In this document: positions 1-8,607 of the stretch, piece by piece | Layout: every line of letters starts with the position of its first letter | Position numbering within the stretch: position 1 is the stretch's first letter | Assembly (NCBI RefSeq): GCF_007655005.1 | Contig: NZ_SZVW01000007.1 | Location: 186,001 to 250,000 of the forward strand | From: Streptomyces tibetensis | GTDB lineage: Bacteria > Actinomycetota > Actinomycetes > Streptomycetales > Streptomycetaceae | DNA length: 64,000 bases | Reading direction: 5' to 3' | Notes under the pieces: generated by a model | What the model was told of the DNA's origin: nothing | Seen by the model: only the letters and a program-made list of their open reading frames with translations | Databases searched by the model: none | Translations under genes and position numbers: made by a program

Positions 1-68
1 TGGAGGCCGGGGTGCCGAAGAGGGTTGTGTTCGATGCGGTGGTCGCCGCGAAGAACGCGGCGGGGTGA
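1..68 (+). CDS. C-terminal end of an RsmI-like 16S rRNA 2'-O-methyltransferase (partial)
   Basis: The window opens inside a reading frame whose last 21 residues are readable in frame 3 and end at a TGA at 66-68. The tail reads EAGVPKRVVFDAVVAAK, then a few Ala/Gly residues. This matches the lysine/valine-rich C-terminal helix typical of actinobacterial RsmI, which methylates the ribose of C1402 in 16S rRNA. RsmI commonly sits beside a TatD hydrolase and the rpf-ksgA-ispE block in Streptomyces, and that block follows here. Only the tail is visible, so the assignment rests on a short peptide plus context. Confidence 0.55.
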   Translation, partial: EAGVPKRVVFDAVVAAKNAAG

Positions 69-367
69 CCGGGTTCGGGGTGGGGCTTCGGATGCTTTGC
101 GGGGCGCGGGTTGTGGGGGTTGATCGCGCAGTTCCCCGTGCCCCTGCCGGGCGCTCCCCACGAGGGCGCTGAAACCCCTCTGAGCAGGGCGCATGTCGTT
201 TGAGCGTGCGCCCCATGCGGGGGCAAAGCACAAGGGGCGCAGGGGCAAGGGACGCCCAAATCGGGGCCAACAGTCGACAGGTCTGCTGCCATCGGTCCGG
301 CCGAGGAGTCCACTGGGTTGCGGGGACGGCATCGTCCTCACGCCACAGCGGACCAACAGGAGCTGGC
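69..367. other. Intergenic region with a Streptomyces-type interspersed motif
   Basis: No convincing gene is present; the short open frames here lack start signals and codon bias. At 121-154 the sequence tgatcgcgcagttccccgtg followed by cccctgccgggcgc resembles the GCGCAGTTCCCCGCGCCCCT element that recurs between genes in many Streptomyces genomes. A related, partly complementary stretch (ggggcgcaggggca) lies near 233-249. The function of these elements is unknown. The stretch ends in a clear ribosome-binding site (aggagctggc) for the next gene. Confidence 0.5.
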
Positions 368-796
368 ATGAGTGAGATCGCAGGGCAGACCGGGCTCCGC
401 GCCGGTGCGACCGCAGTCGTCAACGAGTCCTACTCCTTCGCCTGCATGCGGTGCGGGCACGGCTGGGAGCAGTCGTACGAGATAGAGCACCACACGGACG
501 CCGCGGGTCACGAGTTCGTCCTCTACGTGGCCGACGGCAAGGTGGTTCCCTCCCCGTTGAGCAAGCCCGAGTGCCACAACTGCGACAGCCACGTCGTGCG
601 GATCATGCGGCCCGGGCGGGTCGCGTCGGCGCGTGACGCGGCGCACCGGCCCCACCGCGTGCCGCCGCCCGCCGGGCCCGTGGAGGGGCCCACCGCGGAC
701 GCCGAGACCGGGACGGTGGCCGGCGAGGAACAGCGCGAGCACCACCACTGGCACCTGTCCGACCTGCTGCACCCCTTCCAGCGCAAGGCGAGCTGA
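368..796 (+). CDS. Conserved hypothetical protein with zinc-ribbon-like cysteine pairs
   Basis: A 142-residue soluble protein of unknown function. The ATG at 368 is chosen because aggagctggc precedes it; the open frame extends further upstream but without a binding site. Residues about 24-31 contain CMRCGHGWEQ and residues about 73-78 contain CHNCDSH, so two CxxC pairs roughly 45 residues apart could bind one zinc ion. The C-terminus is rich in His and acidic residues (EHHHWHLSDLLHPF). No enzyme motif is recognised. A strong hairpin terminator follows at 818-853, so the gene is probably monocistronic. It could be a small nucleic-acid-binding or redox-sensing protein, but this is inference from the cysteine pattern alone. 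Confidence 0.75.
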   Translation: MSEIAGQTGLRAGATAVVNESYSFACMRCGHGWEQSYEIEHHTDAAGHEFVLYVADGKVVPSPLSKPECHNCDSHVVRIMRPGRVASARDAAHRPHRVPPPAGPVEGPTADAETGTVAGEEQREHHHWHLSDLLHPFQRKAS

Positions 797-817
797 CCCG
801 TCCGGCTTCCCTTGTCG

Positions 818-853
818 ACGCCCTCCCCGGTCCTCCCCCACCGGGGAGGGCGT
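818..853 (+). terminator. Perfect 14-bp hairpin terminator
   Basis: ACGCCCTCCCCGGT at 818-831 pairs perfectly with ACCGGGGAGGGCGT at 840-853 around an 8-base loop. The stem is followed by gccccttt. It separates the small cysteine protein from the TatD gene. Confidence 0.8.
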
Positions 854-875
854 GCCCCTTTCGTAGGATCGGGGC

Positions 876-1766
876 ATGCCTTCGAACACCTCCGGCCGCC
901 CGGACAAGAACGCGGCCCCGCCCCTTCCGGAGCCTCTCCGGGTGCCGGTCGCCGACTCCCACACCCACCTGGACATGCAGTCCGGCACGGTCGAGGAGGC
1001 GCTGGCGAAGGCGGCGTCGGTGGGAGTGACGACGGTCGTGCAGGTCGGCTGCGACCTCAAGGGCTCCCGCTGGGCGGCCGAGACGGCGGCGGCCCACGAC
1101 GCAGTCCACGCCACGGTCGCCCTGCACCCCAACGAGGCGCCCCGGATCGTGCACGGCGACCCCGACGGGTGGTCACGGCAGGGCGCCCGCGAACCCGGCG
1201 GTCAGGCCGCCCTGGACGACGCCCTCGCCGAGATCGACCGGCTGGCCGCGCTGGAGCAGGTCAAAGGCGTCGGCGAGACCGGCCTCGACTACTTCCGCAC
1301 CGGGCCCGAGGGCAAGGAGGCGCAGGAGAGGTCCTTCCGCGCCCACATCGAGATCGCCAAGAGGCACGGCAAGGCCCTGGTCATCCACGACCGCGAGGCC
1401 CACGCCGACGTCCTGCGCGTACTGAAGGAGGAGGGCGCTCCCGAGCGGACCGTCTTCCACTGCTACTCCGGCGACGCCGAGATGGCCGAGATCTGCGCGA
1501 GCGCGGGCTACTTCATGTCGTTCGCAGGCAACGTCACCTTCAAGAACGCCCAGAACCTGCGGGACGCGGTGGCGGTGGCCCCGCTGGAGCTCCTCCTCGT
1601 GGAGACCGACGCGCCCTTCCTCACCCCCGCGCCCTACCGCGGGCGGCCCAACGCCCCCTATCTCGTACCGATCACCGTGCGGGCCATGGCCGAGGTGCGC
1701 GGCATCGACGAGGACGCGCTGGCCACGGCCCTCGGCGCGAACACGGCACGCGCGTTCGGCTACTGA
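876..1766 (+). CDS. TatD-family metal-dependent hydrolase (DNase)
   Basis: A 296-residue TIM-barrel hydrolase of the TatD/YcfH family, cytoplasmic, expected to hydrolyse DNA using divalent metal. Metal-ligand motifs are visible: DSHTHLD near residues 28-34 (HxH), GETGLDY near residue 130 (Glu ligand), VIHDREA (His), FHCYSG (His), and ETDAPFL near residue 245 (Asp). The order and spacing fit the family, and the length is slightly above the usual 260 because of about 20 extra N-terminal residues. A -10-like hexamer TAGGAT at 864-869 ends six bases before the ATG, suggesting a leaderless transcript. Its position next to an rsmI-like end and upstream of rpfB-ksgA-ispE is the usual actinobacterial arrangement. 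Confidence 0.9.
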   Translation: MPSNTSGRPDKNAAPPLPEPLRVPVADSHTHLDMQSGTVEEALAKAASVGVTTVVQVGCDLKGSRWAAETAAAHDAVHATVALHPNEAPRIVHGDPDGWSRQGAREPGGQAALDDALAEIDRLAALEQVKGVGETGLDYFRTGPEGKEAQERSFRAHIEIAKRHGKALVIHDREAHADVLRVLKEEGAPERTVFHCYSGDAEMAEICASAGYFMSFAGNVTFKNAQNLRDAVAVAPLELLLVETDAPFLTPAPYRGRPNAPYLVPITVRAMAEVRGIDEDALATALGANTARAFGY

Positions 1767-1811
1767 CCCCGCCGCTCACCTCACCGTACGACTGTGCGTA
1801 GTCGCGTCGCT

Positions 1812-1840
1812 TTGGAGAGTGACGGCCGCTCCGCTAGGTT
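1812..1840 (+). promoter_or_regulatory. Candidate vegetative promoter of rpfB
   Basis: TTGGAG at 1812-1817 and TAGGTT at 1835-1840 are separated by 17 bases. This is a plausible HrdB-type -35/-10 pair placing the start near 1847, about 50 bases before the chosen GTG start of the Rpf gene. It is a prediction from sequence only. Confidence 0.4.
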
Positions 1841-1896
1841 CTGGGGGCCCGATCCGGACCCCTCTGGACCCCCTCCGGCCCCTGGAGCGCGTCGGC

Positions 1897-3429
1897 GTGA
1901 GCAACTCCCGGCACGAGACGTACGGAACGTACGAGTCGCGCGAGGCGTATAAGGCATACGAGACATATAAGGCGTACGAGACGCATGCGGCCTACGAGTC
2001 ACACGCGGCGTACGAGATGTACGGCCCCGCCTACGCCGGCCCGGTGTACGGCGGGTCCGACGTGTCGCCGGCCGATCTGCACAGCGCCGAGACCCTCACC
2101 TACGGGACACCGGCGCCACCCGGCGCCCACGCGGACACCTACCGGCCCGCCTACGAGGCGCCGACCCTCCCCGCGCTGCCCCGCCAGGGCGCTCCGGACG
2201 ACGACGAGCCCGCGCCCGGGCCCGCCGGGCGCCCCGATCCGGCCCCGGGAGCACGCGTCGGATCGCGTGCCGCGGCGCGCACCGGCTCGCACCGCAGGGC
2301 CACGCGCCGGCGCAGGACGCGCTACGCCGAGCGTCCGGACAGCCCCATGCGGCGGCTGCTCCCGCAGGCCCTCGTCGTCGCCTTCCTGGCGGGCGGCACC
2401 ACGGCGTTCGTCGCCAAGGACAAGGCGATCGAGCTGAACGTCGACGGCAAGGCCCGCACGCTGCACACCTTCGCCGACGACGTCACCGAGCTGCTGGCGG
2501 ACGAGGGCGTCGAGGTCGGCGCCCACGACGTGGTGGCGCCCGGACCCGGCGCGCGGATCAGCAGCGGCGACGAGGTCGCCGTGCACTTCGCCCGTCCCGT
2601 GCGGCTCACCCTCGACGGACACCGGCGCGAGGTGTGGACGACCGCCCACACGGTGGAGGGGGCGCTGCGGCAGCTCGGTGTGCGGCAGGAGGGCGCGTAC
2701 GTGTCCACGTCGCGCTCCCGGCGCATCGGGCGCGGGGGCCTCGCCCTGGACGTGCGGACCGAGCGCACGGTCACGATCATGGCGGACGGCCGCGCCCGCA
2801 CGGTGCGCACCAACGCGGCGACCGTTCGGGAGGTCGTCGAGCAGGCCGGGATCACCCTGAACGGCCAGGACACCACCTCGGTACCGCAGGGCGGCTTCCC
2901 GCGCGACGGGCAGACCGTGACGGTGCTGCGGATCACCGGCGGCAGGGAGGTCCGCGAGGAGCCGATCCCCTTCCAGGTGCGGCGGACGGAGGACCCGACC
3001 CTGTTCCGGGGCACGGAGGTCGTGGAGCGGGCGGGCGAGCCGGGGCTGCGCCGGGTCACCTTCGCCCTGCGCACGGTCAACGGAGTCCCGCAGAAGCCGC
3101 GCCGGATCGGGTCCGAGGTGGTGCGCGAGCCGAGCCCGCAGCTGGTCAAGGTCGGAACCAAGCAGCGTCCGGCGTCCGTGCAGGGCGCCGACCACCTCGA
3201 CTGGCAGGGCCTCGCCGCCTGCGAGTCCGGCGGCCGGCCCGACGCGGTCGACTCCTCGGGCACCTACGGCGGCCTCTACCAGTTCGACACCCGGACCTGG
3301 CAGGCCCTGGGCGGCACCGGTCGCCCCCAGGACGCCCCGGCGGCGGAACAGACGTACCGGGCGAAGAAGCTCTATGTGCGGCGAGGCGCCAGTCCGTGGC
3401 CGCACTGCGGTGGACGGCTGCACGGATAG
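1897..3429 (+). CDS. rpfB: Resuscitation-promoting factor, RpfB/YabE type
   Basis: A 510-residue cell-wall lytic protein. The order is: a cytoplasmic N-terminus with tyrosine-rich AYET/KAYE repeats (about residues 6-50), a basic segment, one membrane anchor near residues 157-177 ([15 protein letters not shown]), three DUF348 modules, a G5 domain (about 350-425) and a C-terminal transglycosylase-like Rpf domain ([18 protein letters not shown], with the catalytic Glu in CESGG). Proteins of this family cleave peptidoglycan glycan strands and promote exit from dormancy. The GTG at 1897 is chosen because ggag lies about 9 bases upstream; the frame is open further upstream without a site. ksgA follows after 31 bases. 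The tyrosine-rich repeat tract before the anchor is unusual and may be species-specific. Confidence 0.9.
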   Translation: MSNSRHETYGTYESREAYKAYETYKAYETHAAYESHAAYEMYGPAYAGPVYGGSDVSPADLHSAETLTYGTPAPPGAHADTYRPAYEAPTLPALPRQGAPDDDEPAPGPAGRPDPAPGARVGSRAAARTGSHRRATRRRRTRYAERPDSPMRRLLPQALVVAFLAGGTTAFVAKDKAIELNVDGKARTLHTFADDVTELLADEGVEVGAHDVVAPGPGARISSGDEVAVHFARPVRLTLDGHRREVWTTAHTVEGALRQLGVRQEGAYVSTSRSRRIGRGGLALDVRTERTVTIMADGRARTVRTNAATVREVVEQAGITLNGQDTTSVPQGGFPRDGQTVTVLRITGGREVREEPIPFQVRRTEDPTLFRGTEVVERAGEPGLRRVTFALRTVNGVPQKPRRIGSEVVREPSPQLVKVGTKQRPASVQGADHLDWQGLAACESGGRPDAVDSSGTYGGLYQFDTRTWQALGGTGRPQDAPAAEQTYRAKKLYVRRGASPWPHCGGRLHG

Positions 3430-3460
3430 GCGAGGACACAACCCCCCGTACCCTTGTCCC

Positions 3461-4351
3461 GTGACCAGCAGCCCCACCCCCGACGCCCTCCTGGGCCCCG
3501 CCGACATCCGCGAGCTCGCGGCAGCCCTCGGCGTGCGCCCGACCAAGCAACGCGGACAGAACTTCGTGATCGACGCGAACACCGTCCGCCGGATCGTCCG
3601 CACCGCACAGGTCCGCCCCGACGACGTGGTCGTCGAGGTCGGCCCGGGGCTCGGGTCGCTCACCCTCGCGCTGCTGGAGGCCGCCGACCGGGTCACGGCC
3701 GTGGAGATCGACGACGTGCTCGCCGGGGCGCTGCCCGCGACCGTCACGGCCCGCATGCCCGAACGCGCCGACCGGTTCACGCTGGTCCACTCGGACGCCA
3801 TGCACGTCACCGAGCTGCCAGGGCCCGCCCCGACCGCGCTGGTCGCCAACCTCCCCTACAACGTGGCCGTCCCGGTCCTGCTGCACATGCTCGACACCTT
3901 CCCGACCATCGAACGCACCCTCGTCATGGTCCAGGCCGAGGTCGCCGACCGGCTCGCCGCCCCGCCCGGCTCCAAGGTCTACGGCGTCCCCTCGGTCAAG
4001 GCCAACTGGTACGCCGAGGTCAAACGCGCCGGTGCCATCGGGCGGAACGTGTTCTGGCCCGCGCCCAACGTCGACAGCGGCCTGGTCTCCCTGGTCCGCC
4101 GGACCGAGCCGCTGAAGACGACGGCCGCCAAACGCGAGGTGTTCGCCGTCGTCGACGCGGCGTTCGCCCAGCGCCGCAAGACGCTGCGGGCCGCGCTCTC
4201 CGGCTGGGCCGGATCCGCCGCCGCGGCCGAGGAGGCCCTGGTCGCCGCCGGGGTCTCGCCGCAGGCCCGGGGCGAGTCGCTCACCGTGGAAGAGTTCGCG
4301 CGTATCGCCGAGCACAAGGCGAACCGGTACCAGGAGAAGGAGACCGCGTGA
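3461..4351 (+). CDS. rsmA: 16S rRNA (adenine1518/1519-N6)-dimethyltransferase
   Basis: A 296-residue protein (also called KsgA) that dimethylates two adjacent adenines in helix 45 of 16S rRNA using S-adenosylmethionine. Visible motifs: [15 protein letters not shown] near residue 30, the SAM-binding [11 protein letters not shown] near residues 58-68, the acidic AVEIDD, and the catalytic NLPYNV motif near residue 130. The C-terminal helical domain ([13 protein letters not shown]) is intact. The GTG at 3461 fits the family N-terminus and lies six bases after a -10-like TACCCT, so a leaderless promoter is possible. The stop overlaps the ispE start by four bases (GTGA), indicating translational coupling. 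Confidence 0.95.
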   Translation: MTSSPTPDALLGPADIRELAAALGVRPTKQRGQNFVIDANTVRRIVRTAQVRPDDVVVEVGPGLGSLTLALLEAADRVTAVEIDDVLAGALPATVTARMPERADRFTLVHSDAMHVTELPGPAPTALVANLPYNVAVPVLLHMLDTFPTIERTLVMVQAEVADRLAAPPGSKVYGVPSVKANWYAEVKRAGAIGRNVFWPAPNVDSGLVSLVRRTEPLKTTAAKREVFAVVDAAFAQRRKTLRAALSGWAGSAAAAEEALVAAGVSPQARGESLTVEEFARIAEHKANRYQEKETA

Positions 4352-5250
4352 GCGTCACGGTCCGCGTCCCGGCCAAGGTCAACGTCCAGCTGGCGGTCGG
4401 CGCCGCCCGCCCCGACGGCTTCCACGACCTGGCCAACGTCTTCCTCGCGGTCGGCCTCTACGACGAGATCACCGTCACCCCGGCCGACGAGCTCCGCGTC
4501 ACCTGCGACGGCCCGGACGCCGACCAGGTCCCCCTGGACCGCACGAACCTGGCCGCGCGGGCCGCCGAGGCGCTCGCCGGGCGGTACGGCCGCAGCCCTG
4601 GCGTCCACATCCACATCGCCAAGGACATCCCCGTCGCGGGCGGCATGGCCGGGGGCAGCGCCGACGGCGCCGGCGCCCTGGTGGCCTGCGACGCGCTGTG
4701 GCAGACCGGCGCCTCCCGGGACGAACTCCTCGACATCTGCGCCGAGCTGGGCAGCGACGTGCCGTTCAGCCTGGTCGGCGGGGCGGCCCTCGGTATCGGC
4801 CGGGGCGAGCAGCTGACGCCCCTGGAGGTCGGCGGCACCTTCCACTGGGTGTTCGCGATGGCCGGACGGGGCCTGTCCACCCCGGCGGTCTTCAGAGAGT
4901 TCGACCGGCTCGGCGAGGGCACGGACATCCCCGAGCCCGTCGCCTCCCAGGAACTCCTCGCCGCCCTGGCCAAGGGCGACCCGGACGCGCTCGCCGCCGC
5001 CGTCTCCAACGACCTCCAGCCCGCCGCCCTCTCCCTCTTCCCGGAGCTCGCCGGCACCCTGGCCGCCGGCCGGGCGGCGGGTGCCCTGACCGCGCTCGTC
5101 TCCGGCTCCGGCCCGACCACGGCCTTCCTGGTCCGCGACCCGGAGTCGGCCGCCGCGGTGGCGCAGGCCCTGCTGGCGTCCGGCACGTGCCGGACGGTGC
5201 GTACGGCGTCGGGCCCGGCGCCCGGGGCGACGGTCGCAGCCGCCGGTTAA
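4348..5250 (+). CDS. ispE: 4-diphosphocytidyl-2-C-methyl-D-erythritol kinase
   Basis: A 300-residue GHMP-family kinase of the non-mevalonate (MEP) isoprenoid pathway; it phosphorylates CDP-methylerythritol. The N-terminal substrate motif [12 protein letters not shown] and the ATP-binding [17 protein letters not shown] loop (about residues 92-110) are present, with the third GHMP motif [12 protein letters not shown] near the C-terminus. The start GTG is preceded by ggagaagga and overlaps the ksgA stop. The rsmA-ispE pairing is a standard actinobacterial operon. Confidence 0.95.
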   Translation: MSVTVRVPAKVNVQLAVGAARPDGFHDLANVFLAVGLYDEITVTPADELRVTCDGPDADQVPLDRTNLAARAAEALAGRYGRSPGVHIHIAKDIPVAGGMAGGSADGAGALVACDALWQTGASRDELLDICAELGSDVPFSLVGGAALGIGRGEQLTPLEVGGTFHWVFAMAGRGLSTPAVFREFDRLGEGTDIPEPVASQELLAALAKGDPDALAAAVSNDLQPAALSLFPELAGTLAAGRAAGALTALVSGSGPTTAFLVRDPESAAAVAQALLASGTCRTVRTASGPAPGATVAAAG

Positions 5251-5258
5251 TCGCGTGC

Positions 5259-5274
5259 CCCGGCCCCTGCCGGG
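5259..5274 (+). terminator. Short hairpin after ispE
   Basis: CCCGGC (5259-5264) and GCCGGG (5269-5274) form a 6-bp stem with a 4-base loop just after the ispE stop. It is short and lacks a T run, so it may be only a weak terminator. A -10-like TAGGCT follows at 5279-5284, probably for the next gene. Confidence 0.35.
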
Positions 5275-5317
5275 CGCCTAGGCTCCCCCAGTCGATTCGA
5301 CAGGGGGAGACACGAGC

Positions 5318-6532
5318 GTGCGAGAACTGGTCGCGGCCGTACGGCGCGGGGACGCGGAGGCGGTCACGTCGCTGCTGGAGTCAGGGGCCGACCCCGACAC
5401 CCTCGCCGAGGGCCTGCCGGTCCTCTGCCTGGCCGTGGCCGCGTACGACACGGACGTCGCCGACGCGCTGCTGCAAGCCGGTGCCGACCCCCTGCGCCCG
5501 CTGCCCGACGGCAGCACCCCGCTGACGCGCGCGGTGGACGGCGGCTCGCACCTGCTGACCCATGCGCTCGCCACCGGCAGGAAACCGCTCACGGCACCGG
5601 CGCGCGCGGAGATGCTGGCCCGGGCCCGACGGTGGGCCGACGCGGGCGCGGAGACCGAGCTGCGCCGCATCACCGGCCTCACCGGCCCCATCGAGCGGAT
5701 CCGCGTCGAGGACGGTGAGATCGGCTGGTGGTGCGAGCAGCTCACGCTCGGCCCCGCGACCGTGCGCGACGAGCACCGGGCCATCCTGACGTCCATGGAG
5801 GCCCTGTACGGCATCCGCACCCCCTTCGGCGAACTGGCCGCCCGTGCCCTCGCCCACCCCGACCGGAGCCACGTCGTGTGGTGCGACGTCGTGTTCACGC
5901 TCGGCCGGCGGATCGACGAGGAGACCTGGCAGCGCAGCCGGGACCTGCTCGACCACCCCGACCGGACGCACCGCCTGCTCGCCGCCGACCTCCTGCTGTC
6001 CCTGATCCTCGGAGACGTCGTCAAGGGCGGCCAGCCGTTCTGGGAACGGGGGCGGGAACTCGTGCCCTGGGCCGAACAGGAGGAGGACCCGCAGGTCCTG
6101 GCGGTTCTCCTGCACGCGATGACCCACGACAGCGCCCCGGAGATCGAGGCCGTCGGGCTGTCGTGCCTCACCCACCCGGACCCGAGGGTGCGCGCACTGG
6201 TGCCGGAGACCGTGCACCGCCCCGAGAGCCTCACCACCGTGCTCGCCCTGGCCCATGACGAGGACCCTGGCGTACGCGAGGCCGTGTGCCACTGGCTCGC
6301 CCACCACCGGGGGCCCGAGCCCGAGGTGGGGGACGCGCTGGTCTCGCTCACCCATGACGAACAGCAGGTGATCCGCATCGGCGCCGTATCCGGCCTGGCC
6401 GTGCGCGACGACCCGCGCTGCCTGGAGGCCGGGCACCGCATCGGCCCCGTGGCCGAGGAACTGCGCGACGACGAGCGGCTGCACGACGTGTGGCGCTACC
6501 GGCGCCGCCGGGAGGAAGCGGACGGCGGCTGA
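5318..6532 (+). CDS. Ankyrin-repeat / HEAT-repeat protein
   Basis: A 404-residue soluble protein predicted to mediate protein-protein interactions; no catalytic motif is seen. The first ~85 residues carry ankyrin-like units (for example AVRRGDAEAVTSLLESGADPDT and DVADALLQAGADPLRPLPDGSTPLTRAV). The C-terminal third (from about residue 265) has HEAT-like units with the HPDPRVRALV / HDEDPGVREAV signature. The GTG start has aggggga about 10 bases upstream. It lies between ispE and an ABC-F gene, all on one strand, and has its own -10-like TAGGCT, so it is probably transcribed separately. The biological partner is unknown. Confidence 0.8.
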   Translation: MRELVAAVRRGDAEAVTSLLESGADPDTLAEGLPVLCLAVAAYDTDVADALLQAGADPLRPLPDGSTPLTRAVDGGSHLLTHALATGRKPLTAPARAEMLARARRWADAGAETELRRITGLTGPIERIRVEDGEIGWWCEQLTLGPATVRDEHRAILTSMEALYGIRTPFGELAARALAHPDRSHVVWCDVVFTLGRRIDEETWQRSRDLLDHPDRTHRLLAADLLLSLILGDVVKGGQPFWERGRELVPWAEQEEDPQVLAVLLHAMTHDSAPEIEAVGLSCLTHPDPRVRALVPETVHRPESLTTVLALAHDEDPGVREAVCHWLAHHRGPEPEVGDALVSLTHDEQQVIRIGAVSGLAVRDDPRCLEAGHRIGPVAEELRDDERLHDVWRYRRRREEADGG

Positions 6533-6603
6533 CCGCCCCGGCCGGAGCACCCCTGCGCGCGACTACCCTGGAGGGTCGATCCATCCCCCTTGGCAGGAGA
6601 GTA

Positions 6604-8415
6604 ATGGCCGTCAACCTGGTCAATGTCGAGAACGTCAGCAAGGTGTACGGCACCCGTGCCCTGCTCGACGGCGTCTCCCTCGGCGTCTCCGAAGGGGACC
6701 GCGTCGGTGTCGTGGGCCGCAACGGCGACGGCAAGACCACGCTCATCCGCATGCTCGCCAAGCAGGAGGACGCCGACACCGGGCGCGTCACCCACTCGGG
6801 CGGGCTGCGGCTCGGCGTGCTCACCCAGCACGACTCCCTCGACCCCGAGGCCACCGTCCGCCACGAGGTGATCGGCGACATGGCCGACCACGAGTGGGCC
6901 GGCGACGCCAAGGTCAGGGACGTCCTCACCGGCCTGTTCGGCGGGCTCGACCTGCCCGGGTTCCCCAAGGGCCTGGACACCGTCATCGGCCCGCTCTCCG
7001 GCGGTGAGCGGCGCCGGATCGCCCTGGCCAAGCTGCTCATCGAGGAGCAGGACCTGCTCGTCCTGGACGAGCCAACCAACCACCTCGACGTCGAGGGCAT
7101 CGCCTGGCTGGCCCGCCATCTGCAAAAGCGCAGGTCGGCCCTCGTCTGCGTCACCCACGACCGGTGGTTCCTCGACCAGGTGTGCACCCGCATGTGGGAC
7201 GTCCAGCGCGGTGCGGTCTACGAGTACGAGGGCGGCTACTCCGACTACGTCTTCGCCCGGGCCGAGCGCGAGCGCATCGCCGCCACGGAGGAGGTCAAGC
7301 GGCAGAACCTCGTCCGCAAGGAGCTGGCCTGGCTGCGCCGCGGGGCGCCCGCCCGTACGTCCAAGCCGCGCTTCCGCGTCGAGGCCGCCAACGAGCTCAT
7401 CGCGGACGTACCGCCGCCCCGGGACAGCAGCGAGCTGATGAAGTTCGCCTCGACCCGGCTGGGCAAGACGGTGTTCGACCTGGAGGACATCACCGTCCAG
7501 GCCGGCCCCAAGGTCCTCCTCAAGCACGTCACCTGGCAGCTCGGTCCGGGCGACCGCATCGGCCTCGTCGGCGTCAACGGCGCCGGCAAGACGTCGCTGC
7601 TGCGGGCCATGGCCGAGGCGTCCCGGACCGACGGGGAGACGCAGCCCGTGGGCGGCCAGGTCAAGGTCGGCAAGACCGTCAAGCTGGCCTATCTCTCCCA
7701 GGAGGTCGCCGAACTCGACCCGAGCACACGCGTACTGGAGGCCGTGCAGCAGGTGCGCGAGCGCGTCGACCTCGGCAAGGGGCGCGAGATGACCGCCGGG
7801 CAGCTGTGCGAGACGTTCGGCTTCGGCAAGGAGAAGCAGTGGACGCCCGTCGGCGACCTGTCCGGTGGTGAGCGCCGCCGGCTCCAGCTGCTGCGCCTGC
7901 TCATGGACGAGCCCAACGTCCTCTTCCTCGACGAGCCCACCAACGACCTCGACATCGAGACGCTGACGCAGCTGGAGGACGTCCTCGACGGCTGGCCCGG
8001 CTCGATGATCGTCATCTCCCACGACCGGTTCTTCATCGAGCGCACCACCGACCGCGTCTTCGCGCTGCTCGGCGACGGCGCCCTGCGCATGCTGCCGCGC
8101 GGCATCGACGAGTACCTGGAGCGACGGCAGCGCATGGAGGAGGCCGCGGCCTCCTCGGCACCCGCCGCCGCGCAGCAGCAGTCCGCCGCCCCGGAGAAGA
8201 GCGCCGCCGGCCAGCGCGCCGCCAAGAAGGAACTGCAGAAGATCGAGCGGCAGCTCGACAAGGTCTCCGAGAAGGAGACCAAGCTCCACGCCCAGATCGC
8301 CGAAAACGCCACGGACTTCGCGAAGGTGGCCGAACTGGATGCCGAGCTGCGGGAGTTGGCCGGTCAGCGCGAGGAGCTGGAGATGCGCTGGCTGGAACTC
8401 GCCGAGGACGCGTGA
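6604..8415 (+). CDS. ABC-F ATPase, Uup-like (ribosome-associated or resistance type)
   Basis: A 603-residue duplicated ATPase without membrane segments. Each half has Walker A (GRNGDGKTTLIRML; GVNGAGKTSLLRAM), the signature (LSGGERRRIALAKLL; LSGGERRRLQLLRLL) and Walker B (LLVLDEPTNHLD; VLFLDEPTNDLD). The interdomain linker includes ELAWLRRGAPARTSKPRFR, typical of ABC-F proteins that act on the ribosome. The C-terminus (about 540-603) is a Lys/Glu-rich coiled coil like that of Uup. The ATG at 6604 follows aggagagta. Members of this group range from housekeeping translation factors to antibiotic-resistance proteins; the coiled coil and housekeeping context favour the former. Confidence 0.88.
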   Translation: MAVNLVNVENVSKVYGTRALLDGVSLGVSEGDRVGVVGRNGDGKTTLIRMLAKQEDADTGRVTHSGGLRLGVLTQHDSLDPEATVRHEVIGDMADHEWAGDAKVRDVLTGLFGGLDLPGFPKGLDTVIGPLSGGERRRIALAKLLIEEQDLLVLDEPTNHLDVEGIAWLARHLQKRRSALVCVTHDRWFLDQVCTRMWDVQRGAVYEYEGGYSDYVFARAERERIAATEEVKRQNLVRKELAWLRRGAPARTSKPRFRVEAANELIADVPPPRDSSELMKFASTRLGKTVFDLEDITVQAGPKVLLKHVTWQLGPGDRIGLVGVNGAGKTSLLRAMAEASRTDGETQPVGGQVKVGKTVKLAYLSQEVAELDPSTRVLEAVQQVRERVDLGKGREMTAGQLCETFGFGKEKQWTPVGDLSGGERRRLQLLRLLMDEPNVLFLDEPTNDLDIETLTQLEDVLDGWPGSMIVISHDRFFIERTTDRVFALLGDGALRMLPRGIDEYLERRQRMEEAAASSAPAAAQQQSAAPEKSAAGQRAAKKELQKIERQLDKVSEKETKLHAQIAENATDFAKVAELDAELRELAGQREELEMRWLELAEDA

Positions 8416-8515
8416 AGGGTGCGTGAAGACGCATAACGGCGGCATCACGGGCCGGTTCTCCCTTGGGAACAGGGGGTGAGACGGCCCGCTCCACTGCCGG
8501 AACCTGGTGATACAA

Positions 8516-8547
8516 AGAGTCGTCTTAGAACTTTATGAAGCGACTCT
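8516..8547. promoter_or_regulatory. Inverted repeat upstream of the first PQQ-like gene
   Basis: AGAGTCG at 8516-8522 is repeated in inverse orientation as CGACTCT at 8541-8547, separated by an unusually AT-rich 18-base stretch (tcttagaactttatgaag). It lies about 60 bases before the ATG of the beta-propeller gene and could be an operator or a hairpin in the leader. Confidence 0.4.
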
Positions 8548-8607
8548 GAGCCCATGTCGTATCTCAGGGTGTGGCTAAAAATCAGTGATCGAACGGGGGA
8601 GCCGCTG

